DNA from: Methanobacteriaceae archaeon
GTDB taxonomy: Archaea > Methanobacteriota > Methanobacteria > Methanobacteriales > Methanobacteriaceae
NCBI GenBank assembly: GCA_013403005.1
Contig: JACBOA010000024.1
Location: 1-14,240 of the forward strand
Reading direction: 5' to 3'
Length of the DNA: 14,240 nt
Shown here in pieces: positions 1 to 7,660 of this stretch. The notes beneath the pieces were generated by a model. It did not search any database, was not told the DNA's origin, and saw nothing but the letters and a program-made list of their open reading frames with translations. Position numbers and translations under genes: made by a program. Each line of letters opens with the position of its first letter. The first letter of the stretch is position 1.

Positions 1-104
1 ATAACGTAGAAGATTTAAAAAAAGCTTTTGAAGAACTATATAAAGAAATAATAAAGGAACCATCATTTTATAAAAACTGGATACAAAAGTTCACCCAACA
101 GTGA
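1..104 (+). CDS. C-terminal fragment of an unidentified protein
   Basis: An open frame enters from the left edge (first full codon at position 3) and ends at TGA 102-104, giving the last 33 residues of a protein. The tail is charged and helix-like (DLKKAFEELYKEIIKEPSF), ending in a Trp-containing segment and two glutamines. No motif allows a family assignment. The downstream gene begins within about 55 bp on the same strand but has its own TATA-like sequences, so shared transcription is uncertain. It could be spurious, but the clean frame, helical composition and position suggest a real 3' end. Confidence 0.5.
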   Translation, partial: NVEDLKKAFEELYKEIIKEPSFYKNWIQKFTQQ

Positions 105-159
105 AAAATATTAAGTAATCTACTATATAATGGATTTTTGGAAGTTCATGGGTGATGAA

Positions 160-555
160 ATGGTGAAAATAGATTTCAATAAGGCAAATATGGATAAATG
201 CCTCTGTTATAAGTGTAAAGTGCAGAAGAACAGTAGTTGTGTTAAAGATAAGGTCATATTGTTGAATGAAAGAGTTTTAGGTTTGGATGTGGATATTAGC
301 TGGGCTTTAGATCCAGACGAATTCCCGGGACTCTACTGCACTTCAGGGAAAACCAGTTGTAAGGATGTAGAGTTCCATGAGGAATGCATATGTCCAGAAT
401 GTGACCTCTGGAAAGAAAATGATCTTGCCAGTGCTTTACCTAAAGGTTCTTTCTGTGCTGATGGGCCTTCCAGTTCTTGTGAACTGGGACAGTGCAAACC
501 ATTATCTAAAGATATTGGAGAAAAGATTTTAAGAAAATATTACACACCCTTTTAA
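160..555 (+). CDS. DUF2769 family cysteine-rich protein
   Basis: This 131-residue soluble protein has 12 cysteines (14, 16, 19, 27, 60, 67, 76, 78, 81, 99, 107, 112). They are grouped as CLCYKC near the N-terminus, a YCTSGKTSCKD block in the middle, CICPEC just after it, and three more toward the C-terminus. That layout matches my recollection of DUF2769, a family of unknown function found largely in methanogens; the clusters suggest Zn or Fe-S binding, which is inference. There is no signal peptide or membrane segment. I chose ATG 160 because GGTGAT (151-156) lies exactly 3 nt before it, the same arrangement as at pstS1, pstS2 and porD. The in-frame ATG at 130 overlaps a TATA-like TATATAA (124-130) and has no ribosome binding site. 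The gene converges with the citrate-synthase-like gene. Confidence 0.8.
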   Translation: MVKIDFNKANMDKCLCYKCKVQKNSSCVKDKVILLNERVLGLDVDISWALDPDEFPGLYCTSGKTSCKDVEFHEECICPECDLWKENDLASALPKGSFCADGPSSSCELGQCKPLSKDIGEKILRKYYTPF

Positions 556-665
556 AAATCTTTAAGGGATAAATTAACTAGTGTATCATCAACAGAATTA
601 GATTTATCAATAAAATTTATTCAACAATGGAATTTAATTTTTATTTAATATTTCAATTCTATTTT

Positions 666-683
666 TACTATTTTTAGTATTTT
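666..683 (+). terminator. Weak hairpin plus T-run terminator after the DUF2769 gene
   Basis: A TACTA stem (666-670), a TTTT loop and a TAGTA stem (675-679) are followed by four Ts, in a generally T-rich stretch (about 630-683). On the other strand a run of six Ts (positions 700-695) could end the convergent citrate-synthase-like transcript. The rest of the 556-797 gap holds no gene I can support. The stem is short and AT-only, so the call rests mostly on the oligo-T runs, which suffice for archaeal termination. Confidence 0.35.
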
Positions 684-797
684 CATGAAATTGGAAAAAA
701 TCAAACAGATCTTGTAGATTTAAAATAGTGAAATTAAGGGAAGGATTGTGGTAGTTTATTGAATTGTAGGTTATCTGAAATTTTAAATATCATTCAT

Positions 798-1625
798 CTA
801 AATCTTTGGAAATGATTTTATTTTGCTTCCATGACTTAAATCTGGGGCAATTTCATCCACATCCATCAATTTTCGGAAGGGTTTTTCCTGGGTTTTTTCC
901 TCCTGGATATGTGCCAGAAGTCCTGGAACTCTACCAACAATAAATAAGCCACATCCCACTCTCCAATCAAAACCCATATCTGAGAGTAATGCTGCATTTG
1001 CACCATCAATATTCATTTTAATTCCTTTTTCTTTAGAAAGGATATCCTGAATATTCATTGCAAGTTCTGCATGCTCTCCAAAGCAATTATATTCCTTGGA
1101 CAGTTCAATCAATCGGGGTGCCCTGGGATCTTCTTTGTGATAGCGGTGACCAAAACCGGGTATTTTTTTATTCTGCTCACTGTATTGATTTACCAGATTG
1201 TGTGCAGTTTCTTTGATGGAAAACTCATTAGTTTTGGATGACTCTATTCCTTCCTGTAACATTTTCATAGCCAGTTCAATGGCTCCAGCATGATTTTCCC
1301 CAAATGCTAGAATTCCACCAGCCAAACAGGCGTTAACAGGTGAACCTGCTGAGGCCATTAATCTGGCTGATTGGGTACTTGGTGGGGTAATACCATGGTC
1401 GCAGAAAGAAACCAGGATTGCTTGCAGCATTTTTTCCTGATTTTTGGTGGGCAGAACGCCTTTAATTAACAAATGTATCATTTCAGGAAACGATATATTG
1501 CCAATGAGCTCTTCCTGAGGGTAACCCTGTGTCACAAGTCGGTTAGGCTCCACTTTGGTAATGGATGTTCTCCAGGGGCTGCTCCTAGGCTGGAAGATGC
1601 CCTTTAATACTTCTTCACTTATCAT
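798..1625 (-). CDS. Short citrate synthase-superfamily protein (citryl-CoA lyase-like)
   Basis: The 275-residue protein has the conserved core of the citrate synthase fold but is much shorter than classical citrate synthases (about 370-430 residues). Visible motifs are CDHGITPPST (around residue 75), GENHAGA with His112 matching the first catalytic His, PGFGHRYHKEDPRAP with His160 matching the second, and NIDGANAALL with Asp207 matching the catalytic Asp. The NIDG wording resembles ATP-citrate lyase and citryl-CoA lyase more than the NVDFY of true synthases. It may cleave citryl-CoA or condense acetyl-CoA with oxaloacetate; sequence alone does not decide. I chose ATG 1625 because AGGTGG precedes it by 8 nt; the in-frame GTG at 1637 overlaps that site. 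It is transcribed alone, divergent from pstS1. Confidence 0.82.
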   Translation of the reverse strand: MISEEVLKGIFQPRSSPWRTSITKVEPNRLVTQGYPQEELIGNISFPEMIHLLIKGVLPTKNQEKMLQAILVSFCDHGITPPSTQSARLMASAGSPVNACLAGGILAFGENHAGAIELAMKMLQEGIESSKTNEFSIKETAHNLVNQYSEQNKKIPGFGHRYHKEDPRAPRLIELSKEYNCFGEHAELAMNIQDILSKEKGIKMNIDGANAALLSDMGFDWRVGCGLFIVGRVPGLLAHIQEEKTQEKPFRKLMDVDEIAPDLSHGSKIKSFPKI

Positions 1626-1640
1626 ATTAAAACCCACCTA

Positions 1641-1666
1641 AATCATTTAATTTAATCATTTAATTT
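1641..1666. repeat. Tandem 13-bp AT-rich repeat upstream of the citrate-synthase-like gene
   Basis: The unit AATCATTTAATTT occurs twice head to tail (1641-1653 and 1654-1666), and AATT follows. It lies 15-41 bp upstream of the ATG at 1625, where a minus-strand TATA box or start site could be. It may be promoter sequence or simple slippage repeats. Confidence 0.6.
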
Positions 1667-1712
1667 AATTCCAACTAGAAAGTTAATAGGCAATTTGATG
1701 AGGACAAGCAAG

Positions 1713-1743
1713 AAAACTGTTCCACTGTTCCAGTTTTGTGGAA
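1713..1743. promoter_or_regulatory. Overlapping inverted repeats in the divergent citrate synthase-like/pstS1 gap
   Basis: Two inverted repeats interleave: AAAACTG (1713-1719) with CAGTTTT (1731-1737), and TTCCAC (1720-1725) with GTGGAA (1738-1743). Within them TGTTCCA is repeated in tandem. A palindromic ATTTAAAT (1743-1750) adjoins; read on the minus strand it could be a TATA box placing a start near 1720, inside the repeats. That would be an operator-like position for the citrate-synthase-like gene. The alternative is an RNA hairpin in its leader. The regulatory role is inference. Confidence 0.35.
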
Positions 1744-1815
1744 TTTAAATCTTTTTACTACATCCTCAAGTAATCTTTATAGACCCTAAATACTCTAAGA
1801 TATAAATATTTATCG

Positions 1816-1907
1816 CTTTGTGCATAGTTCCGTTCACAAAGTGTGTCATTTTTTTGTTCGCTCGTATTTCTATAGTCATGTAAGTTCACAAAACATGTAT
1901 TTAAATA
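1816..1907 (+). promoter_or_regulatory. pstS1 promoter with repeated GTTCACAAA motif
   Basis: TTTAAATA (1900-1907) matches the archaeal box A consensus and would place the transcript start near 1930, about 33 nt before the pstS1 ATG. A second TATA-like TTATATATA lies at 1921-1929. Upstream, GTTCACAAA occurs twice in direct orientation (1832-1840 and 1884-1892), 52 bp apart. CTTTGTG at 1816-1822 is the inverse of CACAAAG at 1835-1841. The second copy sits just upstream of box A, where an activator or TFB contact would be expected. Phosphate-dependent control is inferred from the gene served. The rest of the 325-bp gap (1638-1962) holds the repeats listed separately and no gene. Confidence 0.5.
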
Positions 1908-1962
1908 CTCAAATAGTAAATTATATATAGTTGGGTGAGTTAGTAAGGGGTGAGGTGATATT

Positions 1963-2808
1963 ATGGACATGAAGTACATAATAGGAATAATAGTAGCCAT
2001 AATTGTAATTGTCGGTGCTTATCTTGTCCTCTCCGGAGGCAGTGGACAGGAAAAGATCACCATTGTTGGTTCTACTTCTGTACAACCTGTTGCTGAGAAA
2101 TTAGCCACAGAATATATGAAGAAGAATCCCAATGTGAAGATAACTGTTCAAGGTGGAGGATCATCTGTGGGTATCAAGAGTGTTGAAGATGGAACCGCAA
2201 GCATCGGAACCAGTTCCAAATCACTGAAAGCAAACGAATCTCAAGGATTAACTCAGTGGGAAATTGGTAAAGATGGAATAGCCATCATCGTCAATAAAAA
2301 CAATGCCATCAACGGCCTAACCTTAGAACAGGTTAAAGGTATATTATCTGGAAACATCACCAACTGGAAAGAAGTTGGAGGATCTGATGCCAAGATAAAT
2401 GTGGTTGTCCGTGAAGAAGGCTCAGGTACCCGTGATGCAGTCCAGGAGATTGTGTTGGGTAAAACTGCCAATGGTACTAAGGTAGCTTTCGTCAAAGAAG
2501 CTATCGTGCAGAGTTCCACTGAAGCAGTTCAACAAGCTGTGGCACAAGATCCTAACGCCATAGGATTTATTTCATTCGCTGCAGTGAAAGATACCAAAGC
2601 CTTGCAAATAAATAATGTGGCACCTACTGAAGCAACCATACTTGATGGTACTTACAAAATCCAGAGACCGTTCTTGTTCCTGGTTAAAGGAGATCCAAAA
2701 GGAGCAATTAAAGCATTCATTGACTGGGTTAACGGACCAGAAGGACAGGCTATTATAAAGTCGGATAAAGTGGTGCCTACGGGTAAACAGGTAAACAGCA
2801 CATCTTAG
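1963..2808 (+). CDS. pstS: Phosphate ABC transporter substrate-binding protein PstS (copy 1)
   Basis: This 281-residue protein binds phosphate outside the membrane and hands it to the PstC/PstA channel. Residues about 5-24 form one hydrophobic segment with no lipobox cysteine, so it is probably an uncleaved N-terminal anchor. The PBP-like domain shows GSTSVQP (36-42), GGGSSVG (64-70), IGTSSK (81-86), GNITNWKEVGG (130-140) and EGSGTRD (152-158), all typical phosphate-contact or family motifs. Length is normal. The start ATG follows GGTGAT (1954-1959) by 3 nt. A hairpin terminator follows the gene, so it may be made partly as a single-gene mRNA. It closely resembles pstS2 downstream. Confidence 0.95.
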   Translation: MDMKYIIGIIVAIIVIVGAYLVLSGGSGQEKITIVGSTSVQPVAEKLATEYMKKNPNVKITVQGGGSSVGIKSVEDGTASIGTSSKSLKANESQGLTQWEIGKDGIAIIVNKNNAINGLTLEQVKGILSGNITNWKEVGGSDAKINVVVREEGSGTRDAVQEIVLGKTANGTKVAFVKEAIVQSSTEAVQQAVAQDPNAIGFISFAAVKDTKALQINNVAPTEATILDGTYKIQRPFLFLVKGDPKGAIKAFIDWVNGPEGQAIIKSDKVVPTGKQVNSTS

Positions 2809-2818
2809 TGAAATTGAA

Positions 2819-2859
2819 ATGAGTTTTGATGGTTTTGAACCATCTTACTCATATTTTTT
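2819..2859 (+). terminator. Hairpin terminator after pstS1
   Basis: GATGGTT (2828-2834) pairs with AACCATC (2838-2844) around a TTG loop. An outer arm ATGAG (2819-2823) pairs with CTCAT (2848-2852) across a small internal loop, and six Ts follow (2854-2859). It separates pstS1 from pstS2, which has its own promoter. Confidence 0.7.
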
Positions 2860-2932
2860 ACTTAAAATTGATTTAAAAAAACTTTAGGGACAATAAAGGT
2901 TTATCCAGTGACTCAAATCCAGCAAACCAGTT

Positions 2933-2978
<46 letters not shown>

Positions 2979-3003
2979 TGGTATCACTAAAAAGGGTGAT
3001 TTG

Positions 3004-3813
3004 ATGGACCTGAAATATGGGATAGGTTTACTGGTTATACTAATAATTTTTATCGCAGTCTACACGGTCAGTTCAGGAAGCAATTATGAGCGGATAGAGA
3101 TTGCTGGTTCGACATCGGTTCAACCATTAGCTGAAAAACTTGCTGATAAATATATGGAGGAACATCCCCATGTTCGGGTTGATGTCATGGGGGGAGGATC
3201 TGGTCTGGGAATAAGGAGTGTTTCACAGGATATAATTGCAATCGGAACCAGTTCTAAAGAATTAAAATCATCTGAAAAAAATGGGCTGATAGATTACACT
3301 ATTGGTAAAGAGGGAATCGTGTTGGCAGTTAATCTTAATAATCCTGTTAATGATTTGACAAAAAGCCAGCTTAAAGAAATATTCGCTGGAAACATCACCA
3401 ACTGGAAAGAAGTGGGAGGGCCTGATGCTAAAATAAATCTAGTTATAAGAGAAGATGGATCTGGCACAAGAAAGGCCTTTGAAGACATTGTGATGAACAA
3501 AACTAAGGTAAAATCTGATGCTATTGTCCAAACTTCAACAGAATCCATTAAACTAGCGGTAAAACAGGATCCCTATGCCATTGGTTACATCTCTCTGGCC
3601 CATATGACTCCTGATGTAAAGGCCCTGAAAATTGATGGGGTTTCTCCAACTATGGAAACAGTAAAAGAAGGTTCTTACAAGCTACAAAGACCCTTCCTGT
3701 TTATTACTAAGGGAGAACCTAAAGGCGCAGTAAAAGAATTCATTAATTGGTGTTTAGGTCCTGAAGGGCAGGAAATCGTAAAAGAAGAAAATATAGTTCC
3801 TATAACATCATAA
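3004..3813 (+). CDS. pstS: Phosphate ABC transporter substrate-binding protein PstS (copy 2)
   Basis: This 269-residue paralogue of the preceding PstS has the same plan: an N-terminal hydrophobic anchor (about residues 5-22) without a lipobox cysteine, then GSTSVQP (35-41), GGGSGLGI, IGTSSKEL, GNITNWKEVGG and EDGSGTRKA. It lacks a stretch present in copy 1 between the GSGTR block and the QTSTES block. The start is ATG 3004, because GGTGAT (2995-3000) lies 3 nt before it, exactly as at copy 1; TTG 3001 would abut the ribosome site. Two copies may differ in affinity or expression, which the sequence cannot show. It lies directly upstream of pstC, across a gap with a small hairpin. Confidence 0.94.
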   Translation: MDLKYGIGLLVILIIFIAVYTVSSGSNYERIEIAGSTSVQPLAEKLADKYMEEHPHVRVDVMGGGSGLGIRSVSQDIIAIGTSSKELKSSEKNGLIDYTIGKEGIVLAVNLNNPVNDLTKSQLKEIFAGNITNWKEVGGPDAKINLVIREDGSGTRKAFEDIVMNKTKVKSDAIVQTSTESIKLAVKQDPYAIGYISLAHMTPDVKALKIDGVSPTMETVKEGSYKLQRPFLFITKGEPKGAVKEFINWCLGPEGQEIVKEENIVPITS

Positions 3814-3848
3814 GGACAAATTTTTATAAGTATAAGAATAATGGATAA

Positions 3849-3878
3849 TAGATTTGCATCAAATCTAAGCAAATTTTT
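3849..3878 (+). terminator. Hairpin between pstS2 and pstC, possible partial terminator
   Basis: TAGATTTG (3849-3856) pairs perfectly with CAAATCTA (3860-3867) around a 3-nt CAT loop, and five Ts follow at 3874-3878. It could lower transcription of the membrane genes relative to the binding protein. It could equally protect the 3' end of the pstS2 mRNA. No strong promoter is evident between it and pstC. Confidence 0.45.
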
Positions 3879-3916
3879 CAGATGAATATTCAGAGATTCT
3901 AATATCCTAATTGAGA

Positions 3917-3949
3917 ATCAATAATTATCAATAATTATTATCAATAATT
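3917..3949. repeat. Three copies of a 10-bp AT repeat before pstC
   Basis: ATCAATAATT occurs at 3917-3926, 3927-3936 and 3940-3949, the first two directly abutting. The array ends about 31 bp before the pstC start codon. It may be a regulatory site array, an unstructured loading region for pstC translation, or neutral slippage sequence. Confidence 0.65.
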
Positions 3950-3977
3950 GAATATGAGAGGTAAAAAAGGAGTTTTC

Positions 3978-4856
<879 letters not shown>

Positions 4857-4886
4857 ATTTGAATTACATGAAGGGGGGAATATACT

Positions 4887-5735
4887 ATGCATAGGTTCAT
4901 ACCCCCCAAAATTGCCCAGAAGATAATGAATGGGGTTTTTTGGGCTTCAGGAATACTCACCATATTCATCCTCCTGGTTATAATTGGATATGTGCTATTA
5001 AAGGGTATGCCAGCCCTGAGCCCTGAATTTATATTGGGTGATCCTGTTAACTCCGGGAGATCAGGGGGAATATTCCCCTTCATAATGTCCAGTATATACG
5101 TTACTCTAATTGCAGTGCTGGTGGCCACACCTCTGGGAGTGGGAGCAGCAGTTTACCTAGCAGAATATGCTGGAGAGAACCGTTATGTGAAGTTGATACG
5201 TTTCGGGGCAGAAACACTTTCCTCCATCCCTTCCATAGTATTTGGATTATTTGGACTGGCGTTTTTCGTTATTTACCTTAACCTGGGATGGAGTGTGTTA
5301 TCTGGTGGACTTACGCTGGCTTTAATGGCTTTACCCACAATACTAGCCGCTTCAGAAGTGTCCATCGAATCCATTAACAAATCTTATGCTGAGGGAAGCC
5401 TGGCACTGGGAGCAACAAAATGGCAGACTATCTACAAGGTAGTTATACCTGCTGCACTTCCTGGAATCACTACAGGAGTGATTTTAGGGATGGGAAGGGC
5501 CATTGCCGAGGCAGCAGCTGTTTTATACACAGTAGGGGCTGCATTAATGATTCCAACATCCTTGATGGATGCTGCGCGACCCTTGCCTTTACACCTTTAC
5601 ATTTTAGCAACGGAAGGATTATCCATGCAAAATGCATGGGGAACGGCAGCGGTTCTGGTGATAATGATTCTAATTATAACCGTAGTTACTAACACACTGG
5701 TTGATCGTTACCGTAGAAAGATGATGGGGCGATAA
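4887..5735 (+). CDS. pstA: Phosphate ABC transporter permease PstA
   Basis: This 282-residue permease pairs with PstC. It has hydrophobic segments from about residue 17 to 38, a central bundle, and a last segment near 252-270 followed by a basic tail (DRYRRKMMGR). The EAA loop SYAEGSLALGATKWQT (166-181) strongly resembles that of PstC. SSIPSIVFGLFGLAFF and GMGRAIAEAAAV are PstA-type motifs. A run of six Gs (4873-4878) 8 nt before the ATG is the ribosome site. The stop codon is one base before the pstB ATG, suggesting translational coupling. Confidence 0.95.
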   Translation: MHRFIPPKIAQKIMNGVFWASGILTIFILLVIIGYVLLKGMPALSPEFILGDPVNSGRSGGIFPFIMSSIYVTLIAVLVATPLGVGAAVYLAEYAGENRYVKLIRFGAETLSSIPSIVFGLFGLAFFVIYLNLGWSVLSGGLTLALMALPTILAASEVSIESINKSYAEGSLALGATKWQTIYKVVIPAALPGITTGVILGMGRAIAEAAAVLYTVGAALMIPTSLMDAARPLPLHLYILATEGLSMQNAWGTAAVLVIMILIITVVTNTLVDRYRRKMMGR

Positions 5736-5736
5736 T

Positions 5737-6492
5737 ATGGATTATAGGATAGAAGTAGAAAATTTAAACGTTTACTTTGATGAATTACACATCTTAAAAG
5801 ATGTTAGTCTGAAAATTCCCAAGAATGCAGTCACTTCACTCATCGGACCTTCAGGTTGTGGTAAATCAACATTTATCCGAACTTTAAACCGTATGAATGA
5901 CTTGATAAGCACTTTTAAAATGGATGGAACAGTGCTATTAGATGGGGAAGACATATATAACCCCAAAGTTGATGTGGTGGATTTGAGGAAAAGAGTAGGT
6001 ATGGTGTTCCAGAAACCCAACCCCTTCCCCAAATCCATATTTGACAATGTGGCTTATGGCCTGCGAGTTCATGGGATCAATGACAACGATGTGCTATCCC
6101 AAAAGGTTGAAGAAAGCCTTAAAGAGGCTGCTTTATGGGATGAGGTTAAAAACATCCTGGACAAATCTGCCATGGGACTCTCTGGAGGTCAGCAGCAACG
6201 ACTCTGCATAGCCCGCACCATGGCCGTGGAACCAGAAGTTATTTTAATGGATGAACCATGTTCTGCTTTGGATCCCATATCTACCACCAAAATCGAGGAT
6301 CTTATACATAAGTTGAAAAATGATTTCACCATTATCATTGTAACCCACAACATGCAACAAGCTACCCGTGTGTCCAAACACACTGCTTTCTTCCTTCACG
6401 GGGAGATCGTGGAAAGTGGGCTCACTGAAAAGATATTCATTGAACCAGAAGATAAAAGAACGGAAGATTACATTACAGGTAGGTTTGGATGA
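5737..6492 (+). CDS. pstB: Phosphate ABC transporter ATP-binding protein PstB
   Basis: This 251-residue ATPase drives phosphate import and contacts the EAA loops of PstC and PstA on the cytoplasmic side. All nucleotide-binding motifs are intact: Walker A GPSGCGKST (37-45), Q-loop Gln92 in FQKPNPFP, signature LSGGQQQR (148-155), Walker B VILMDEP (168-174) with SALDP after it, and switch His204 in THNM. FQKPNPFPKSIFDN is typical of PstB. Length is normal. It begins one base after the pstA stop and is followed after 48 nt by a phoU gene. Confidence 0.97.
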   Translation: MDYRIEVENLNVYFDELHILKDVSLKIPKNAVTSLIGPSGCGKSTFIRTLNRMNDLISTFKMDGTVLLDGEDIYNPKVDVVDLRKRVGMVFQKPNPFPKSIFDNVAYGLRVHGINDNDVLSQKVEESLKEAALWDEVKNILDKSAMGLSGGQQQRLCIARTMAVEPEVILMDEPCSALDPISTTKIEDLIHKLKNDFTIIIVTHNMQQATRVSKHTAFFLHGEIVESGLTEKIFIEPEDKRTEDYITGRFG

Positions 6493-6540
6493 GTTGAAAA
6501 AACAATCTAACTCAGTTTAGAAAAGATTGAGGTTGTGGAA

Positions 6541-7209
6541 ATGCTCACAGTAGTCCTGGAAAAACGTTTGGAATCCCTGGAAGAGGAGGTTCTCGGATTT
6601 AGTTGGCAGACCATCGAACGTGTTGATAAGTCTGTTAAAAGCTTTTCAGAAGATGATATCTATCTGGCAAGGGAAATTATCGAAAAAACTGATGAAATCA
6701 ACAAAGAGGGCTATAAAATTGAACATGACTGTCTTAAAGTCTTGGGACTGCACCAGCCTCTGGCCAAAGATTTACGTTTAGGCGCAGCACTCCTGCGAAC
6801 TTCCATAGAGCTGGAACGAATCAACCATCTTTCAGCTTACATTGCAAGATATGCTATTGATGCAGCTGAAAGTCAGCGCCCTTGTTATAAACCGCCCCAT
6901 ATAGAATTCATGTCTCAAACCGTTCAGGATATGTTGAAAGACGCCGTAGGATCACTTTTAAACGAGGACATACAGTTATTGAAACGTTCAACCAGAAGTT
7001 ATGTAAATTTGCAGGATTTTTACAATCAAATGTTTTCGGAATATGATGAGATAACCCACGGAGGTTCGCAAACTTCATTAATACTGGTTGGGAGGAACTT
7101 ACTGAGCATGGGGCACCATATAATGGGAATGGCTGACCGTATTGCCTACTCCATAGTGGGTAAACGGGTAATGCACCACAAACTGTTCCACAACATGTTG
7201 ATGAGGTAG
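6541..7209 (+). CDS. phoU: PhoU family phosphate regulator (first copy)
   Basis: This 222-residue all-helical protein has two PhoU repeats; the signature EHDCLKVLGLHQPLAKDLR (61-79) is clear. PhoU proteins dampen Pst transport and report phosphate status. Metal binding in the family uses an ExxxD motif in each repeat. Here the first repeat reads ERINH (Glu92 kept, Asp replaced by His96), and the second reads MGMAD (Glu replaced by Met195, Asp199 kept). The start is ATG 6541, with GAGGT (6529-6533) 7 nt upstream; GTG 6535 almost abuts that site. It lies between pstB and a small unknown gene, in one apparent operon. Archaea lack the PhoR kinase of E. coli in most cases, so its partner is unknown. 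Confidence 0.88.
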   Translation: MLTVVLEKRLESLEEEVLGFSWQTIERVDKSVKSFSEDDIYLAREIIEKTDEINKEGYKIEHDCLKVLGLHQPLAKDLRLGAALLRTSIELERINHLSAYIARYAIDAAESQRPCYKPPHIEFMSQTVQDMLKDAVGSLLNEDIQLLKRSTRSYVNLQDFYNQMFSEYDEITHGGSQTSLILVGRNLLSMGHHIMGMADRIAYSIVGKRVMHHKLFHNMLMR

Positions 7210-7212
7210 AAA

Positions 7213-7659
7213 ATGTGGCTTCCTTCAGAAGATCCCAATCATGTGGTTAGGGGAGTTTTGAAACAATCACACATCCCTGAAAGAGGTTACTTAAAGATAT
7301 TGGATGGAGGCAACGAATCTTTACTGTTAATTAAAGACCAGAAGATAATAGCAGCCTGGAACTTAGATATTGAAAGTCTTGAGGAAACACTTGAGAATAA
7401 AGCGATGGATAAAGTGAGTATAAGTTCACAATCCAGGATAGAAGTTTATAAACTGGATGATAACATGTTTTCAACCATTGTTGATTTAAATGAGGAATGC
7501 AGATTACCATTACCTGTAGGAATTGAATTTCTGCTTGAAAAAAGAATTGAAGAATTAAATCGAATAGATTTATTATCAAAATACAAGATAAGAGACCCCT
7601 CTGAAAGCGACATTGATAATTTGTTAAATGATTACAAATCCAAGATAGGTGGAAGATAA
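7213..7659 (+). CDS. Unrecognised 148-residue protein between two phoU genes
   Basis: I cannot assign this protein to a family with confidence. The first 100 residues look like a small beta-rich domain: GYLKILDGGNESLLLIKDQKI is a repeated strand-turn pattern, then comes an acidic helix (IESLEETLENKAMD), then two strands (RIEVYKLDD) and VDLNEECRLPLP. The remainder is helical and charged (EFLLEKRIEELNRIDLLSKYK). The pattern recalls DUF2226 or DUF4388 type domains, which often sit near signalling genes, but this is memory-based and weak. There is no membrane segment, signal peptide or metal motif. GAGGT spans the phoU stop codon, 5 nt before this ATG, and the next phoU starts one base after its stop. 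Tight coupling on both sides implies a role in phosphate regulation. Confidence 0.8.
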   Translation: MWLPSEDPNHVVRGVLKQSHIPERGYLKILDGGNESLLLIKDQKIIAAWNLDIESLEETLENKAMDKVSISSQSRIEVYKLDDNMFSTIVDLNEECRLPLPVGIEFLLEKRIEELNRIDLLSKYKIRDPSESDIDNLLNDYKSKIGGR

Positions 7660-7660
7660 A

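Noticed and set aside
130..159. Upstream ATG start for the DUF2769 protein
   Set aside because: It overlaps a TATA-like element and lacks a ribosome site, while ATG 160 has GGTGAT at the same 3-nt spacing seen at other genes here.
556..797. tRNA or other structured RNA in the AT-rich convergent gap
   Set aside because: No cloverleaf, no GC-rich segment; in hyper AT-rich sequence only weak hairpins are visible.
1758..2000. Minus-strand 80-codon frame across the pstS1 promoter
   Set aside because: It overlaps the promoter and 5' end of pstS1, has low-complexity composition and no ribosome site; best explained as chance.
3001..3003. TTG as the pstS2 start
   Set aside because: It touches the GGTGAT site directly; the next codon, ATG 3004, gives the spacing and N-terminus matching pstS1.
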